Of a stretch of 64,000 nucleotides of DNA, positions 26,601-34,859 are shown piece by piece. Made by a program: the position numbers and the translations under genes. The DNA lies in contig CM038464.1 in NCBI GenBank assembly GCA_021464415.1, forward strand, positions 57,959,328 through 58,023,327. The letters run 5' to 3'. This DNA comes from Lonicera japonica (Eukaryota > Streptophyta > Magnoliopsida > Dipsacales > Caprifoliaceae). The first letter of the stretch is position 1. Every line of letters begins with the position of its first letter. The notes under the pieces were generated by a model, which saw nothing but the letters and a program-made list of their open reading frames with translations, did not search any database and was not told where the DNA came from.

Positions 26601-27935
26601 TATATATTTTTATAGTATATATTTTAGGTATGTTTTACGAGTTTTTGGGCAACCTCAATGGACTAGCCAACCCGTCTTTCTGTGAACAAAGACGAGAATA
26701 CCGCAGATAGGGAGGCAATAACGTCTTCTATCCCTATGATCACTTCATGAACATATGTGTTTCGTATTATGGGTCATAATTTACTACATGGTGCAAGTTC
26801 AATCTTCTGCATATACATGATATCTAAATCATAAGCTTTATATCGAAAATTCGTGAGTAACAATTACAATAAACCAATTGCATTGCATCCTTTATACACA
26901 ACACAATAAAAGTCAAACTAAGAATAATAACAAAACAAAAAAATCAAAAATGAGAATTATGAGTGAAACATCACCTGCTCTCCCTCAATTCAAGCTCCCT
27001 TTCTCTCTCCTTCAACAACTCCTTCTCGCGTTCACGCTCCAGCCTTGAGTGACTCCGGCTCCTCCTCGACCTTTCTCTCTCTCTTTCTCTTTCCCTCTCC
27101 CTCTCCTTCCTCTCTTTCTCCCTCTCCTTTTCTCTCTCCCTCTCTCTCCTATCCCTGTCCCTATCTCTATCCTTCTCCTTACTATCCCTCTCCTTATCTC
27201 TCTTCTCCCTTTCTCTCTCCTTGTCTCTCTCCCTGGAACTCCTATCCCTTTCTCTCTCCTTGTCTCTCTCTCTCGAACTCCTATCTCTTTCTCTCTCCTT
27301 GTCTCTCTCTCTCGAACTCCTATCTCTTTCTCTCTCCTTGTCTCTCTCTCTCGAACTCCTCTCTCTTTCTTTCTCCTCCACTTCTCTGCTGCTTTTGTGC
27401 CGATCACTCCGCGAAGACCTCTGTCTCTCTTCCCGATCCTTTCTCCCTAATTATCAAGCAATATAACTCAGTATATTCATCCACGATCAAAATTTATAAT
27501 AACTGATTGATTTTGAAACTTAACATGCTTAATAACCACAATAAAAATTATTTAATCCAACTAGAATTGATTAATAATGAATATCGGTGGAATTGATTCA
27601 TTATGAATATGAGGAAAAAACTACTTCATCTTACACATTCGTAAATTGAAACTTCCCCACTAAAATTGACACTTCCCCAAATTTATAATGACTGAAACAA
27701 ATTTAAAGATGGAATCGTTGAAATTAATAAACATACCGTTCTCTTCATGGCCTCTCGATCTCTTACTTCGCCGCTCTTCCACTCGATCTTCATCATCGGC
27801 AGCACTATCATCTTCTTCATCTCTCTCTCTCCTTCTGTATCCTTTCTCGATCTTCTCTTTCTCACTCTTTTCATCTTTGTTGTTTTTCGGCTCGTCTACG
27901 GTTTTCTCCAGATACTCGTACTCGTCGAAGTCCAT
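8674..27935 (-). CDS. RBM39: RBM39/CAPER-type splicing factor, 14 coding exons, 618 aa
   Basis: Exons on minus: 27935-27737, 27446-26975, 24481-24403, 24276-24220, 23753-23698, 19587-19356, 16322-16236, 16109-16035, 15889-15806, 14696-14632, 14554-14350, 13736-13648, 9923-9809, 8715-8674. All introns are GT/AG, phases agree, and the sum (1857 bases) is a whole number of codons. Start: ATG of MDFDEYEYLEK; the frame stays open 10 codons upstream but that start would be a GTG. Domains: acidic N-terminus, RS/RE domain (about 67-223), RRM1 (about 241-320, RNP1 SKGVGYIEF), RRM2 (347-420, LYVGNL and KGFGFVQF), linker rich in Gly/Pro/Val, then a C-terminal UHM (about 520-615) with its RWF signature at 593-595. 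Known for the family: a nuclear splicing factor whose UHM binds ULM peptides of U2AF/SF3b-type partners. Homologous to Arabidopsis At2g16940-type proteins. No stop or frameshift; it looks functional despite introns up to 4.1 kb full of repeats. Confidence 0.95.
8716..9808. other. last intron of the RBM39-like gene
   Basis: Splices exon 13 (ends TTG before GTAATATA at 9808) to the short last exon coding QPYEYDAKFKGAA and stop. No repeat or gene was recognised inside; generic AT-rich DNA. Confidence 0.6.
10674..11668 (-). mobile_element. 5'-truncated L1-type LINE with zf-RVT domain, in intron 12
   Basis: An intact frame at 10858-11652 encodes 264 residues ending in the typical C-terminal part of plant non-LTR polymerases. 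The zf-RVT region (about residues 95-165) carries FIWKVGIPPKVKVFAW and CTLCKKGG...IDHMLIHC, followed by WGIWHERNARTF. It lacks endonuclease and RT. The 3' end has an A-tail (plus-strand T run at 10674-10683) after TGATC. Flanks CAGTTTTTAA (10664-10673) and CAGTACTTAA (11669-11678) may be a decayed target duplication (8 of 10 match). It lies in the same orientation as the host gene. Confidence 0.85.
11970..12659. mobile_element. 690-bp non-autonomous hAT element in intron 12
   Basis: Perfect 8-bp target duplication CAAACATG at 11962-11969 and 12660-12667. Ends are CAATGTTCTAAAAATCGC and, inverted, CAGTGTTCTAAAAATCGC (one mismatch). Multiple subterminal copies of the GGCGCCTA / CCTAGGCG motif lie at both ends, as hAT transposase-binding regions often do. 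The inner part 12330-12500 resembles a plant 5' leader (AAAACCCTAGCTCTCGCCG) with a possible donor after TTCACAG at about 12447; it may be a captured gene fragment. No transposase. Confidence 0.9.
12795..12890 (+). repeat. possible tRNA-derived SINE relic
   Basis: An A-box-like TAGTTGGTTGAGTGG (about 12815-12829) is followed about 45 bases later by a B-box-like GGGAGTCGAACCTAG (about 12860-12875), the layout of a pol III internal promoter. No clear tail or target duplication. Confidence 0.4.
13255..13378 (-). repeat. tRNA-derived SINE-like element, minus strand
   Basis: On minus the order is GGGCTCTTGCCCAACTGG (A-box-like), then CCGGTTCAAGCCC (good B-box) about 30 bases on, then a short body and an A-rich tail (plus-strand T run near 13256-13267). 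It lies in intron 12 of the splicing-factor gene in the same orientation. No clear flanking duplication. Confidence 0.55.
14697..15805. other. intron 9 of the RBM39-like gene
   Basis: AT-rich, no gene. Two nearby copies of AATGATAATACTCCAT (about 15446 and 15519) look like Stowaway-type MITE edges but no full element could be delimited. The plus-strand frame at 14939-15223 has no recognised match. Confidence 0.45.
16323..18351. other. proximal part of intron 6 of the RBM39-like gene
   Basis: AT-rich intron DNA between exon 7 and the LINE insertion. No gene, repeat boundary or conserved motif recognised; the open frames here (for example 17651-17851) are short and unmatched. Confidence 0.45.
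18363..18808 (+). mobile_element. 5'-truncated LINE carrying only the RNase H domain, in intron 6
   Basis: The frame from 18377 encodes MAEAKALLQGLSLCATRG and continues with DIEVDSLLLVNVLQ and HIFHEANHAADFLANLG, the C-terminal RNase H (RVT_3) of plant LINEs; the frame ends at 18760. It finishes with the usual GGGGCTCTGCCTCCTTGTTC and an A-tail. An 11-bp target duplication CACGAAAATCT is present at 18352-18362 and 18809-18819, fixing the ends. Antisense to the host gene. Confidence 0.92.
20014..21749 (+). mobile_element. short gag-only LTR retroelement (TR-GAG-like, Ty3/gypsy type), in intron 5
   Basis: The two LTRs resemble each other at about 20014-20170 and 21599-21749: both carry the CTATATAAAGCAGGCTATTATGT-type promoter box and end in TTGAGAATATTA; the 3' copy is truncated. 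After the 5' LTR (ending CA at 20237) lies a primer-like site TGGTATCAGGGAG (20241). The interior encodes only a broken gag: Retrotrans_gag-type text (WYHLTDEGKLFFAEAKLKD, then SVEEYTTQFYSF) and a knuckle at about 21351-21395, CFNWKGIGHQAHDC, in which the second Cys is Trp. No protease, RT or integrase remains, and only about 1.35 kb separates the LTRs. Confidence 0.8.
20520..21430 (+). pseudogene. gag remnant of the short LTR element
   Basis: Frame-broken gag with several stops. The most open stretches are 20886-21125 and 21212-21430, which hold the central gag domain and the damaged zinc knuckle. It would have encoded the nucleocapsid of a retrotransposon; it is non-functional now. Confidence 0.7.
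21951..22488. repeat. tandem duplication, period 266 bp, in intron 5
   Basis: Two adjacent copies starting near TGAAACGGTCCC (21951) and TGAGACAGTCCC (22217) agree over nearly their full length, including TCCATTTAAAAAGCCAAAA and CTTGATCAAGCTGAAATC. Differences are few single changes and short indels. No gene inside. Confidence 0.9.
22489..23697. other. distal part of intron 5 of the RBM39-like gene
   Basis: AT-rich intron DNA with no recognised gene or element. Confidence 0.45.
24482..26974. other. intron 2 of the RBM39-like gene
   Basis: A 2.5-kb intron between the RS-domain exon and the first RRM1 exon. A 114-codon plus frame at 25716-26060 has no recognisable domain and is taken as chance. 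No repeat was delimited. Confidence 0.5.
26975..27446 (-). CDS. RBM39: RBM39-like exon 2: RS/RE domain with a 39-bp internal minisatellite
   Basis: This exon encodes residues 67 to 224, almost all Arg, Glu, Ser, Asp and Lys. Four tandem 39-base units (about 27222-27377) encode the 13-residue repeat RSSRERDKERERD, followed by mixed-charge RE/RD repeats and a final RRSRSHSRLERE part. Such domains drive nuclear-speckle targeting and protein contacts in SR-related factors and are substrates of SR kinases. The low-complexity GA/CT strand bias opens long frames in other frames and on plus; those are shadows. Confidence 0.95.
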
Positions 27936-28025
27936 TTCTCTCTCTGTGATCTCTCCTTCAATCACTAATCTTGAAGGTGTGACGGTAATTAGAACCCTGG
28001 ATTTAGGGAGATACGGCCAATTGCG

Positions 28026-28057
28026 AAACCCTAGCTCAGTGTTCTAATTTAGGGTTT
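28026..28057. promoter_or_regulatory. two telo-box motifs upstream of the RBM39-like start codon
   Basis: AAACCCTAG at 28026-28034 and AGGGTTT at 28051-28057 lie 90-120 bases before the ATG, probably in the 5' UTR or core promoter. Telo-boxes are known in plant promoters of ribosomal and RNA-processing genes. The two motifs face opposite ways. Confidence 0.55.
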
Positions 28058-28256
28058 TTGAGAGAAGGGAACAAATGGGGGATATTATGATTTGATTTTC
28101 TCTATCCGAAACGAGGGGATATGGATGGGATTTTCTAAAAACAAATTGGTCTTATGGGAAGTTCGGCGCTTAAATTATAACAGCTATTTGCAAAATATTA
28201 AATATTTGGTTTTACTCCGTATTTTATTTGTCAGATGAAAAGTAAATGAAGGATGA

Positions 28257-28368
28257 TGATGTTGGCACCCCACAAATCTCTTGTTAACGCTTCCATTCTT
28301 ATTAACATTCTCATTTTTACACTTTTATCTTAACAACACTCCCATGTCCTAACACTTAAAGCTAAACC
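28257..28368 (+). repeat. left inverted repeat bounding pararetrovirus copy 1
   Basis: Starts TGATGTTGGCACCCC and contains AACACTCCCA and ends TTAAAGCTAAACC. All three blocks recur in the same order, inverted, at 32880-32935. About 55 extra bases in this arm explain the length difference. Confidence 0.8.
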
Positions 28369-28520
28369 AAACCAAATTATCTAAATCATTTTATAAAATA
28401 AAATCATTATACACGAAGGTGGCCCTCATAGAGAAAGACTCTGAAAACACACAAGGGCATAAGACTTCTAGATAGAAACTCTCTCAAACACACCATACTA
28501 AACACTTAAGAGCTCGCTCC

Positions 28521-28528
28521 TTTTTATA
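28521..28528 (-). promoter_or_regulatory. TATA box of pararetrovirus copy 1
   Basis: Minus-strand TATAAAAA followed by GGAGCGAGCTC, in the intergenic region after the last viral ORF, where caulimovirids place their pregenomic promoter. Transcription would run towards the splicing-factor gene, whose ATG is about 590 bases downstream. Confidence 0.6.
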
Positions 28529-28767
28529 GGGGAAGGGCATAGCAACAAAGTGGACAGCTGTCCCAATACTCAAATAAAGCAAAGCACGCGAAGGGAATAA
28601 AGCTATAAAGCAGATATTCCTTACAAAGCAAAAATGACAATGACACAAAGTAAAAGGCTAGCAATAATACAATACTTTAATCACGCATCACACTTTTTTT
28701 TAAAAAAAAATAGATACGAGTTGAGGGCGGTGACTCAACTGCCGACAGTGGGTTGAACGAGTTAACT

Positions 28768-29838
28768 TTAATCTGTTTCATTACCATCAGAATCGAAGCT
28801 ATAGTGTGAAACTGGAGAAGGCGAGGGGTAAAACGGTTCTTCTTCAAAACTACCATCACTGTTATATGCAAGTTCATCAAGCTCATTAGTAAAATCAGGT
28901 GCTTCAGGCGGATCGTGAGCTTCTTCATCTTCTGAACTCATTCCAACAAAGGCATTAGAATTGGAACTTCTTTCTCCATAATCCCATTGGTGATTCTGGG
29001 CATAGATGTAGAGACATTTGAACAGAGGGGCACATGTGAGATCATTCAAATCTGAATTATGCCATGGATCATTATTAAATTTAACGTAGTTAGGGACATC
29101 GTCAAAATTAACATGATTTAAAGCACACATGTTATGGAGAAATATGACATAATTAATGTTGTAGGGCTCCTTAATCGTTTTAGCGAGATTTGTGGGGAAC
29201 CATTCAACAATCTTGGCATTCTGACCATCTGGATCTGGAGTTCTTAACGGATAGTGGAAGATGATTAAGCAGTACTCATGATGATGGGTTTGTAATTCTT
29301 CTTTCCATTGATTAAGGGATTTAAACCATTTAAGAAAAGTAATAAAATTATAAGTACCATAGGTACCATATAATTCTGAATAAATCGCTTGAATATCTGG
29401 ATCTGAGGCTGCAACGCGAATGTACTGTAAAAGAACTGGGGCATTAAATATAAAGCCGACTGTGTAAGCTTTAATGAGATACCATAGGAAAACAATGGCG
29501 AGAACTGGGACTTTGCTTGGGAAGTGGATATGGAAGATAGAACAAAAGGGGTATTTTGGATAAAAGCGGAGTCCTTTGAAAACTAGACCACGCTTTTCAA
29601 GAAGGATTTCTAAAAATTTGATGACAAGGTCTTTATCTTGTAATTTAAGGGTATGGGTGAGGATGAGGTTCTGAAGTTCTATTGGTAAGTAAGGTATGGC
29701 TTCCATAGGTTCAAGGAGAGGCTTGAAATCTGAAAACTGGAAGGGATTAGATATGGCTTTGGGAGGTTGGCTTTCTAGAGGATAAGAGCAAGGGGTTGGG
29801 AGAGGAGGATTTGAGGAGCTGGCTGCATCAGAATTCAT
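28768..29838 (-). CDS. pararetrovirus copy 1 downstream ORF, 356 aa, function unknown
   Basis: An intact ATG-to-stop frame that follows the RNase H region by about 105 bases. The product begins with a Ser/Pro-rich stretch, has a central part with YLPIELQNLILTHTLKL and FLKWFKS, and ends in a strongly acidic tail closing with DSDGNETD. Copy 2 has a clear homologue at 50765-51813 with the same blocks and the same last residues, but broken. No known domain is recognised, and no membrane segment or signal peptide stands out. In florendoviruses a downstream ORF of unknown role is established; this fits that position. Of the viral frames here, it is the only complete one. Confidence 0.8.
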   Translation of the reverse strand: MNSDAASSSNPPLPTPCSYPLESQPPKAISNPFQFSDFKPLLEPMEAIPYLPIELQNLILTHTLKLQDKDLVIKFLEILLEKRGLVFKGLRFYPKYPFCSIFHIHFPSKVPVLAIVFLWYLIKAYTVGFIFNAPVLLQYIRVAASDPDIQAIYSELYGTYGTYNFITFLKWFKSLNQWKEELQTHHHEYCLIIFHYPLRTPDPDGQNAKIVEWFPTNLAKTIKEPYNINYVIFLHNMCALNHVNFDDVPNYVKFNNDPWHNSDLNDLTCAPLFKCLYIYAQNHQWDYGERSSNSNAFVGMSSEDEEAHDPPEAPDFTNELDELAYNSDGSFEEEPFYPSPSPVSHYSFDSDGNETD

Positions 29839-29943
29839 GATGAGAGGGGTAATCTCGGTAATTGGGTAAACACAAAGAAGACTGTGTGAGAAGTGTGGGA
29901 GAGGTTCATTGAATTTAAAGGGTTTACAAAAGGGTTCAGCTTC

Positions 29944-31481
29944 TTAAATAGCGATATGGGAAACTTGCTGCTGGGAGACTTGTTGGTGTTGTCTAGAGAA
30001 GAAATCTGCAATGACGTTATCCTTTCCTTTAACATGCTTGACTTCATAATCCCATTATGAAAACCATTCTGACCAACGTAAGAGCTGGGAATTCGGGATT
30101 TGTTTATTCTTGAATTGGATCATAGCGGGAAAAGACGACATATCCATCTCAATTTTGAAATAATGACCGATAAGATGAAATTGGAATTTTTCAATACCAC
30201 GACGAACAGCGAGGATTTCTTTAATCATGGAGTGATAATGCAATCTCCTTGTTTAAATTTTCCTGACTTGTATCCACATGGTGTTCTAATTCCTTTTTCT
30301 TCTTCAAGAAGGATAGCGGCCCAATACTCATTACTGGTATCAGTTTGGAGTATTCTTGTACCTGTAGATGGAATTTTCAACATGGGCAGATTTGTAGTGA
30401 GGGACTTCAGTTTCTTAACAGCTTGAGTGTGAATATCAGACCATGGAGGTGGAGATTTTGGTAACAATGCAGAGAGAGGAGCTATATAAGAAGCGACTTT
30501 GGGTATAAACTGAGACATGTAATTAACCAGACCGAGAAATTGCTGGATTTTAGTTTTGTTGGTTAATTTGTCTGGGAACTTGAGCAAATCTTTAGAAATA
30601 TGCTCCTGCAATTTAAACTTGCCATTTTTTATCTTCATTCCGAGAAAATCAATTTCTGATACACCAATAACCATTTTCTTTTCAGAAAGCACTATTCCAT
30701 GCTGTAGAACAATATGGTGAAAGTGGTGGAGAAGTTTCAAATTAGACTCTTCATCAGGAGTGAATAAGAGGATATCATCGATATAGATTAGTGCATTGGG
30801 GAGGATAGGCTCAAAAATGTGCATCATGGTTTTTTGGAATATTGATGGGGCATTCTTCAAACTAAATAGCATGATTGTCCATTGGTAATGAAAACCAGGA
30901 ATACAAAATGCAGTTTTAGGCCTATCAACAGGAGAAATTCCAAGCTGCCAAAAACTTGCTTTCAGGTCAAACTTTGAGAAAATGTTGGCATTGGAAAGAT
31001 GGCTGAAAAAAGTGTGCTTCTGAGGGAGTGGGAACTTGTCACTAGCAAGGAAATGATTCAACGGCTGGTAATTGATGACAATTTGTTGCATCATGTTAAG
31101 CTCCATTTGAAAAGGATTGCGCTCAGGAGAGACAAGAACATTCTTATTATTGAAACGCATCTCAATCTGCTTGCTAGCACGACGGACATAAGAGGGATTC
31201 GTTTGTTGCAAAGATACATTATTGGCCTGTTCATGGAGTGCTTCATAAGATGTAACCCAAACTTCAGGTAACAACTTTACTAACTCAGAGCGAGTAAGTT
31301 GTATTGGAACATAAGTGGCTGTGCGGGCTGCATTGGAATCAATTATAAGCATCAAAGCTTCAGAGGATGAGGAGCCAGGAATACATAAATCATAAGAATG
31401 ATTTTGTACTCGGTAGACCATCTGTTGATGAATTGTTGCTGCAGAAGTACCAGGAACCATAGAGACTCCTGTAATCTGAAC
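29944..31481 (-). pseudogene. pararetrovirus copy 1: movement-protein C-part fused to RT and RNase H
   Basis: The frame continues the upstream movement-protein frame after a single stop at 31482-31484. About 130 residues of movement-protein C-part are followed directly by RT, starting just before INYQPLNHFL. RT motifs seen: KFDLKASFWQ, FSLKNAPSIFQ and the catalytic YIDD (about 30790). RNase H begins at LQTDTSNEYWAA; the frame stops at 30225. A frameshift leads into 30243-30055 (WSEWFS then stop), and the final part with KGKDNVIADFFS runs to 29944. The capsid and protease portion is absent, and the join is in frame. Defective. Confidence 0.88.
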
Positions 31482-32120
31482 TTAAAGCTTTAAAGCATCA
31501 CAAACATACTTGTCACAAAGAGGAATGTTAAAATTAGGGTACAGTGTAAAAAACACCGTTCCTGCATTTAACGTGGCTTGAATATTACCAAGAATTGCTT
31601 GTTGGTAATCAGTGATCCTTGAATCAACAAGAACAAGTCGAACTACTGCCGAAAGACCTTTTCTACCATGGAAGGTAACAGTAAAACGAATTGCGCCGAA
31701 GTGCATATGAGTATAACCTTGTGCTAAGGCCATACGTGGAATATCATGAGAGAACAGAACATTAAAAAACTGTTCTTCATGACCGGACTGAACTATGAGG
31801 GAATCAAACTTTGTGCAATGAACAAACTCTTTTACTGGAAGTTTTGACTGCTCAAACGAGACTAACTGTCGAATTCTTCTAGTGAAAGATGGGGTTGATG
31901 GTTTTTGGAAAACATTGTACGGGTTTGTGATTGGAAGGTTGGTTTGAGGGATTTGATCCTCAACCGGAAGATGGGTAATTTCAAATAACGACTCGATCTT
32001 ACTATTATTATGACGAGAAGAATTACTACCTTTAGACGACATATTAAAAGACTTAGAAGGAGAAAGAGACTTAGACGAAGACGCTGACATAGATTTTGAT
32101 TTTAAAAACATATTTAACAT
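31482..32120 (-). pseudogene. pararetrovirus copy 1 movement-protein N-terminal part
   Basis: ATG at 32120 opens 212 codons ending in a TAA at 31482-31484; the next codons stay in the same frame, so this is one nonsense change in a longer ORF. The first 50 residues are Ser/Lys-rich. The core resembles 30K-superfamily movement proteins (the VLVDSRI segment is the family's LxDxR motif), which in living caulimovirids form or gate plasmodesmatal tubules. Copy 2 carries a homologous fragment at 45598-46120. Confidence 0.8.
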
Positions 32121-32737
32121 AAAAGGAAAGCTTATGGAATTAAGTTATTTAGAGAAAAAGGTATGCTTTTAAAACAAAACTTATAACAATATTGCTTTGT
32201 TTTTGTCTTCAACAATACTAAATCTATAATTTTGAAAGATAGTTGACGACCACTCATATAGTATATTCTTATAAGATCATACTTGACCACACCTGCGAGC
32301 AATTATCAGGCATACAAACGGCGCCCTAGCTTCAAAAGCCTTGCGCTCAAACACCTGTCCTTGTATGACATTATACTAATATGAATATGAGCGAATTATA
32401 CCAGTGTTCTGAATAATGAACTCATGTGTTCTGATACGAGAGATCCACACAAATATTTTCTGAGTGTTCTGTTGTGAGAGATCCATATAAAATGACAGTC
32501 ACAGAGCATACTAATCCCAGAAACTTTGTAAAGTGGCAGATGTAGATCATACTAAACATTTGTCACTGTTATTCATACTAATCAAAGTATAAATATCAAA
32601 GCTTTGAAACCAAGTATTGTTGACTGAAGACAAAGCAACATCATTAAATTTTGTTATGAAAGAATAACTTTTAATCTAAAAACTTAAAACCAACAGCTTA
32701 CCTGAGTAAACTACTTACGATGAGGCATCGAAGTTAA

Positions 32738-32749
32738 CCTCTGATACCA
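32738..32749 (-). other. tRNA-Met primer binding site of pararetrovirus copy 1
   Basis: Minus-strand TGGTATCAGAGG, one base off the caulimovirid consensus for minus-strand DNA priming, about 620 bases before the movement-protein ATG. This marks the conventional genome start. Confidence 0.75.
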
Positions 32750-32879
32750 ATTAGAGGGGGTGATGATCCGTAGTTAAGTTCTACGCGATATCAAAATTAA
32801 CATAAACCCATTGGTGAGAACTGGGACTTGGATGAAAAAACAATCACTGTTATATACATAGATGTAAAGAGACATTATT

Positions 32880-32935
32880 GGTTTAGCTTTAAGGGGTGGG
32901 AGTGTTACCAGTGGATATTGGGGGTGCCAACATCA
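32880..32935 (-). repeat. right inverted repeat bounding pararetrovirus copy 1
   Basis: Reverse complement of the blocks at 28257-28368: TGATGTTGGCACCCC, AACACTCCCA, TTAAAGCTAAACC. No matching target duplication outside either end. Confidence 0.8.
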
Positions 32936-32956
32936 CCACCCTAAATAAATGCATTT

Positions 32957-33170
32957 GTTCAATGACAAACGATTAAATGCATATTACTCACTCAGTAATA
33001 AACAAGTAAGGTATTGAAGTTAAGTGCATATTACTTGCTCGATGACAAGCGAGTAAAAGATGACAAGCGAGTAAAGCATTGAAGTTTTTACTCACTTGTC
33101 ATCATGTGAGTAACATGCACTTACTCATTTGTCATGGGGCGAATAAAAAGTGGATTGTTACCAAATATTT
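32957..33170. repeat. foldback (imperfect palindromic) sequence
   Basis: ATGACAAACGATTAAATGCATATTACTCAC-like text on the left (from 32959) pairs with GTGAGTAACATGCACTTACTC and ATTTGTCAT on the right (to about 33137). Inside, GATGACAAGCGAGTAAA occurs twice in tandem (about 33041-33077) and inverted as ACTCACTTGTCATC. It could form a long hairpin. Confidence 0.7.
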
Positions 33171-33199
33171 TGTGGAGTGCAGATAACACCCACCACTAA

Positions 33200-34859
33200 A
33201 CTAAAGTAGGGGGTAAAAATTTATACCAAAATTACTGTATCTCTCGCACCATACTATTATCAATTCATTATGAACTTCTTTAGTGATACGATACAAATTG
33301 ATAAGGTTGTGTTTTTTTTCACAAAATTTTAAAATCTTGTGATTTGGTAAATAATAAGATTTAAAAATATGTGAATTTAAAATCTTATGATTTTCAATTT
33401 AGGTATTCTTTTAAAACATTTAGAAAATTTTAAAATACAGTAGTGTAAGTGAGATTTTCATCCATTAGTTGGAGTGAGTGAGATTTTTATCCATTATGTA
33501 TTTTAGTTTTAAAGAAAAAATCTTAATGACAAATAATAGAGATTGATCAAATTCAAACTCTGTAATTCAATACGAGATTCTAAAATCTCAACCTTTTAAA
33601 CGAATTTTGAATCACGTAATTTAAAAGATTTCAAAATTTGACGAAATTTTTAAATATCGAGACTTATCCCAAAATAACACTCATAAATTACACAAATCAC
33701 GTGATTTACCAGATCCTATCTTAAAATCATGCAAAAATAACATACCCTAATTGTAACGTACTGGTGGAGTTTGGAATGGCACCGATAATAATTTTTAGTA
33801 CCAATGGTATATCGTACCATACTGAAAAATTGGTATTACCATTACCGTACCAAATTTACCATTACCATTTATACCAAATTACTAATATCAAATTACACCC
33901 CTTAAATAATCGTCAAAGTGTCATTCCATTATACGATCCAAATATTTCAAAACTAAAATCCCCATTACACTTTTAACCCTTCACCTACAAAAGTGATCCA
34001 CCATTACAGTTTATTCTTTATGCTATGACTCTCTCTGCTCTGCCCTTTCTTTCACCCACAAAAACGATCTACCAATTATTCAAATGCATTTTGCCTATTT
34101 GCAGCATTTTGCTCTAAAACACAAAATTAAAAATGAAAGTTCAAAGCCAACTATGCTCGCTTAACCTATATCAATTATTCAAGTGACGTTCAAAACAATT
34201 TTGCATTTGTTGTAAATATAAAGTAAAACCCTAGATTAATTATAAATCCAAATTTACTTTAAGGAAATTCTGTGGTGTTTTATAGATGTCATTATGGTTA
34301 TCTATGCATGCGGAATCAGATATTAAAGCAATACAATAAAAATATAGCATTCAAGCACTCAACAATCTAAAGAGGTATATTTACAATTATAGGACTAATC
34401 CTCTTGACAATCATCGTAAACACCCACTAGAGTCGGATAGAGTTTTATAGACATATACCGGAACTTACAACATAAGATATATGTTTGCACCAGTCGATCA
34501 GCTATTCAAACTCGTCTTGCACATCCTCCGCTGTATTTTTCGACAGGTTCGGCAACGACGTTGTTTTATAGGTAATGTCCCGATGTTTACTTATAGCCCA
34601 ACACCTAACTGTTTCACCTAACCAGTGGATACAACGCCTCATGCGCCACAGATTTCTTTATTTGGTGATTATTGCGCTATTTTCTTTAGTATACGCTTGA
34701 AGAATTATAGACCGGGATCTAACTTTGTTCTTAGGAGAAGAACAATCTGATATGTGGATTTAATTGAAACCCTGGGTCGTGGATTTTTCAATCTTAAAAA
34801 CAAAACTGTGTTTTCTCTCATATTAGATTTTGAAATAAGTTCTCAAAACACATAAAAAA
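33200..34859. other. gene-free AT-rich region with a hAT-like relic
   Basis: No gene. At about 33755-33950 a patch rich in GTACCA/ATGGTA motifs resembles the interior of the hAT element at 37652-38566 and is probably a relic of the same family. The rest (including 34260-34850) has no recognised content. Confidence 0.45.

Larger units (their letters stand above)
28369..32879 (-). mobile_element. endogenous pararetrovirus (Caulimoviridae) copy 1, capsid/protease deleted
   Basis: On minus, in order: primer site at 32749, leader, movement-protein region, RT, RNase H, a downstream ORF, an intergenic region and a TATA promoter at 28528. The gene order (movement-RT-RNase H polyprotein, then a second ORF) fits the florendovirus group of endogenous caulimovirids, but genus is an inference. 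The whole capsid, zinc-knuckle and protease part found in copy 2 is missing. The reading frame has one nonsense codon, one frameshift and one further stop, so it is defective. It lies about 300 bases upstream of the splicing-factor gene on the same strand. Confidence 0.9.

Noticed and set aside
27045..27506. Long plus-strand frames rich in Ser/Leu/Pro opposite the splicing-factor exon
   Set aside because: They are the antisense of the low-complexity RS-domain exon; the CT-rich repeats avoid stops by composition. The minus frame splices into a known protein.
27936..27965. Extended N-terminus of the splicing factor starting at 27965
   Set aside because: That start codon is GTG; the first ATG in frame is at 27935 and matches the conserved MDFDEYEYLEK start.
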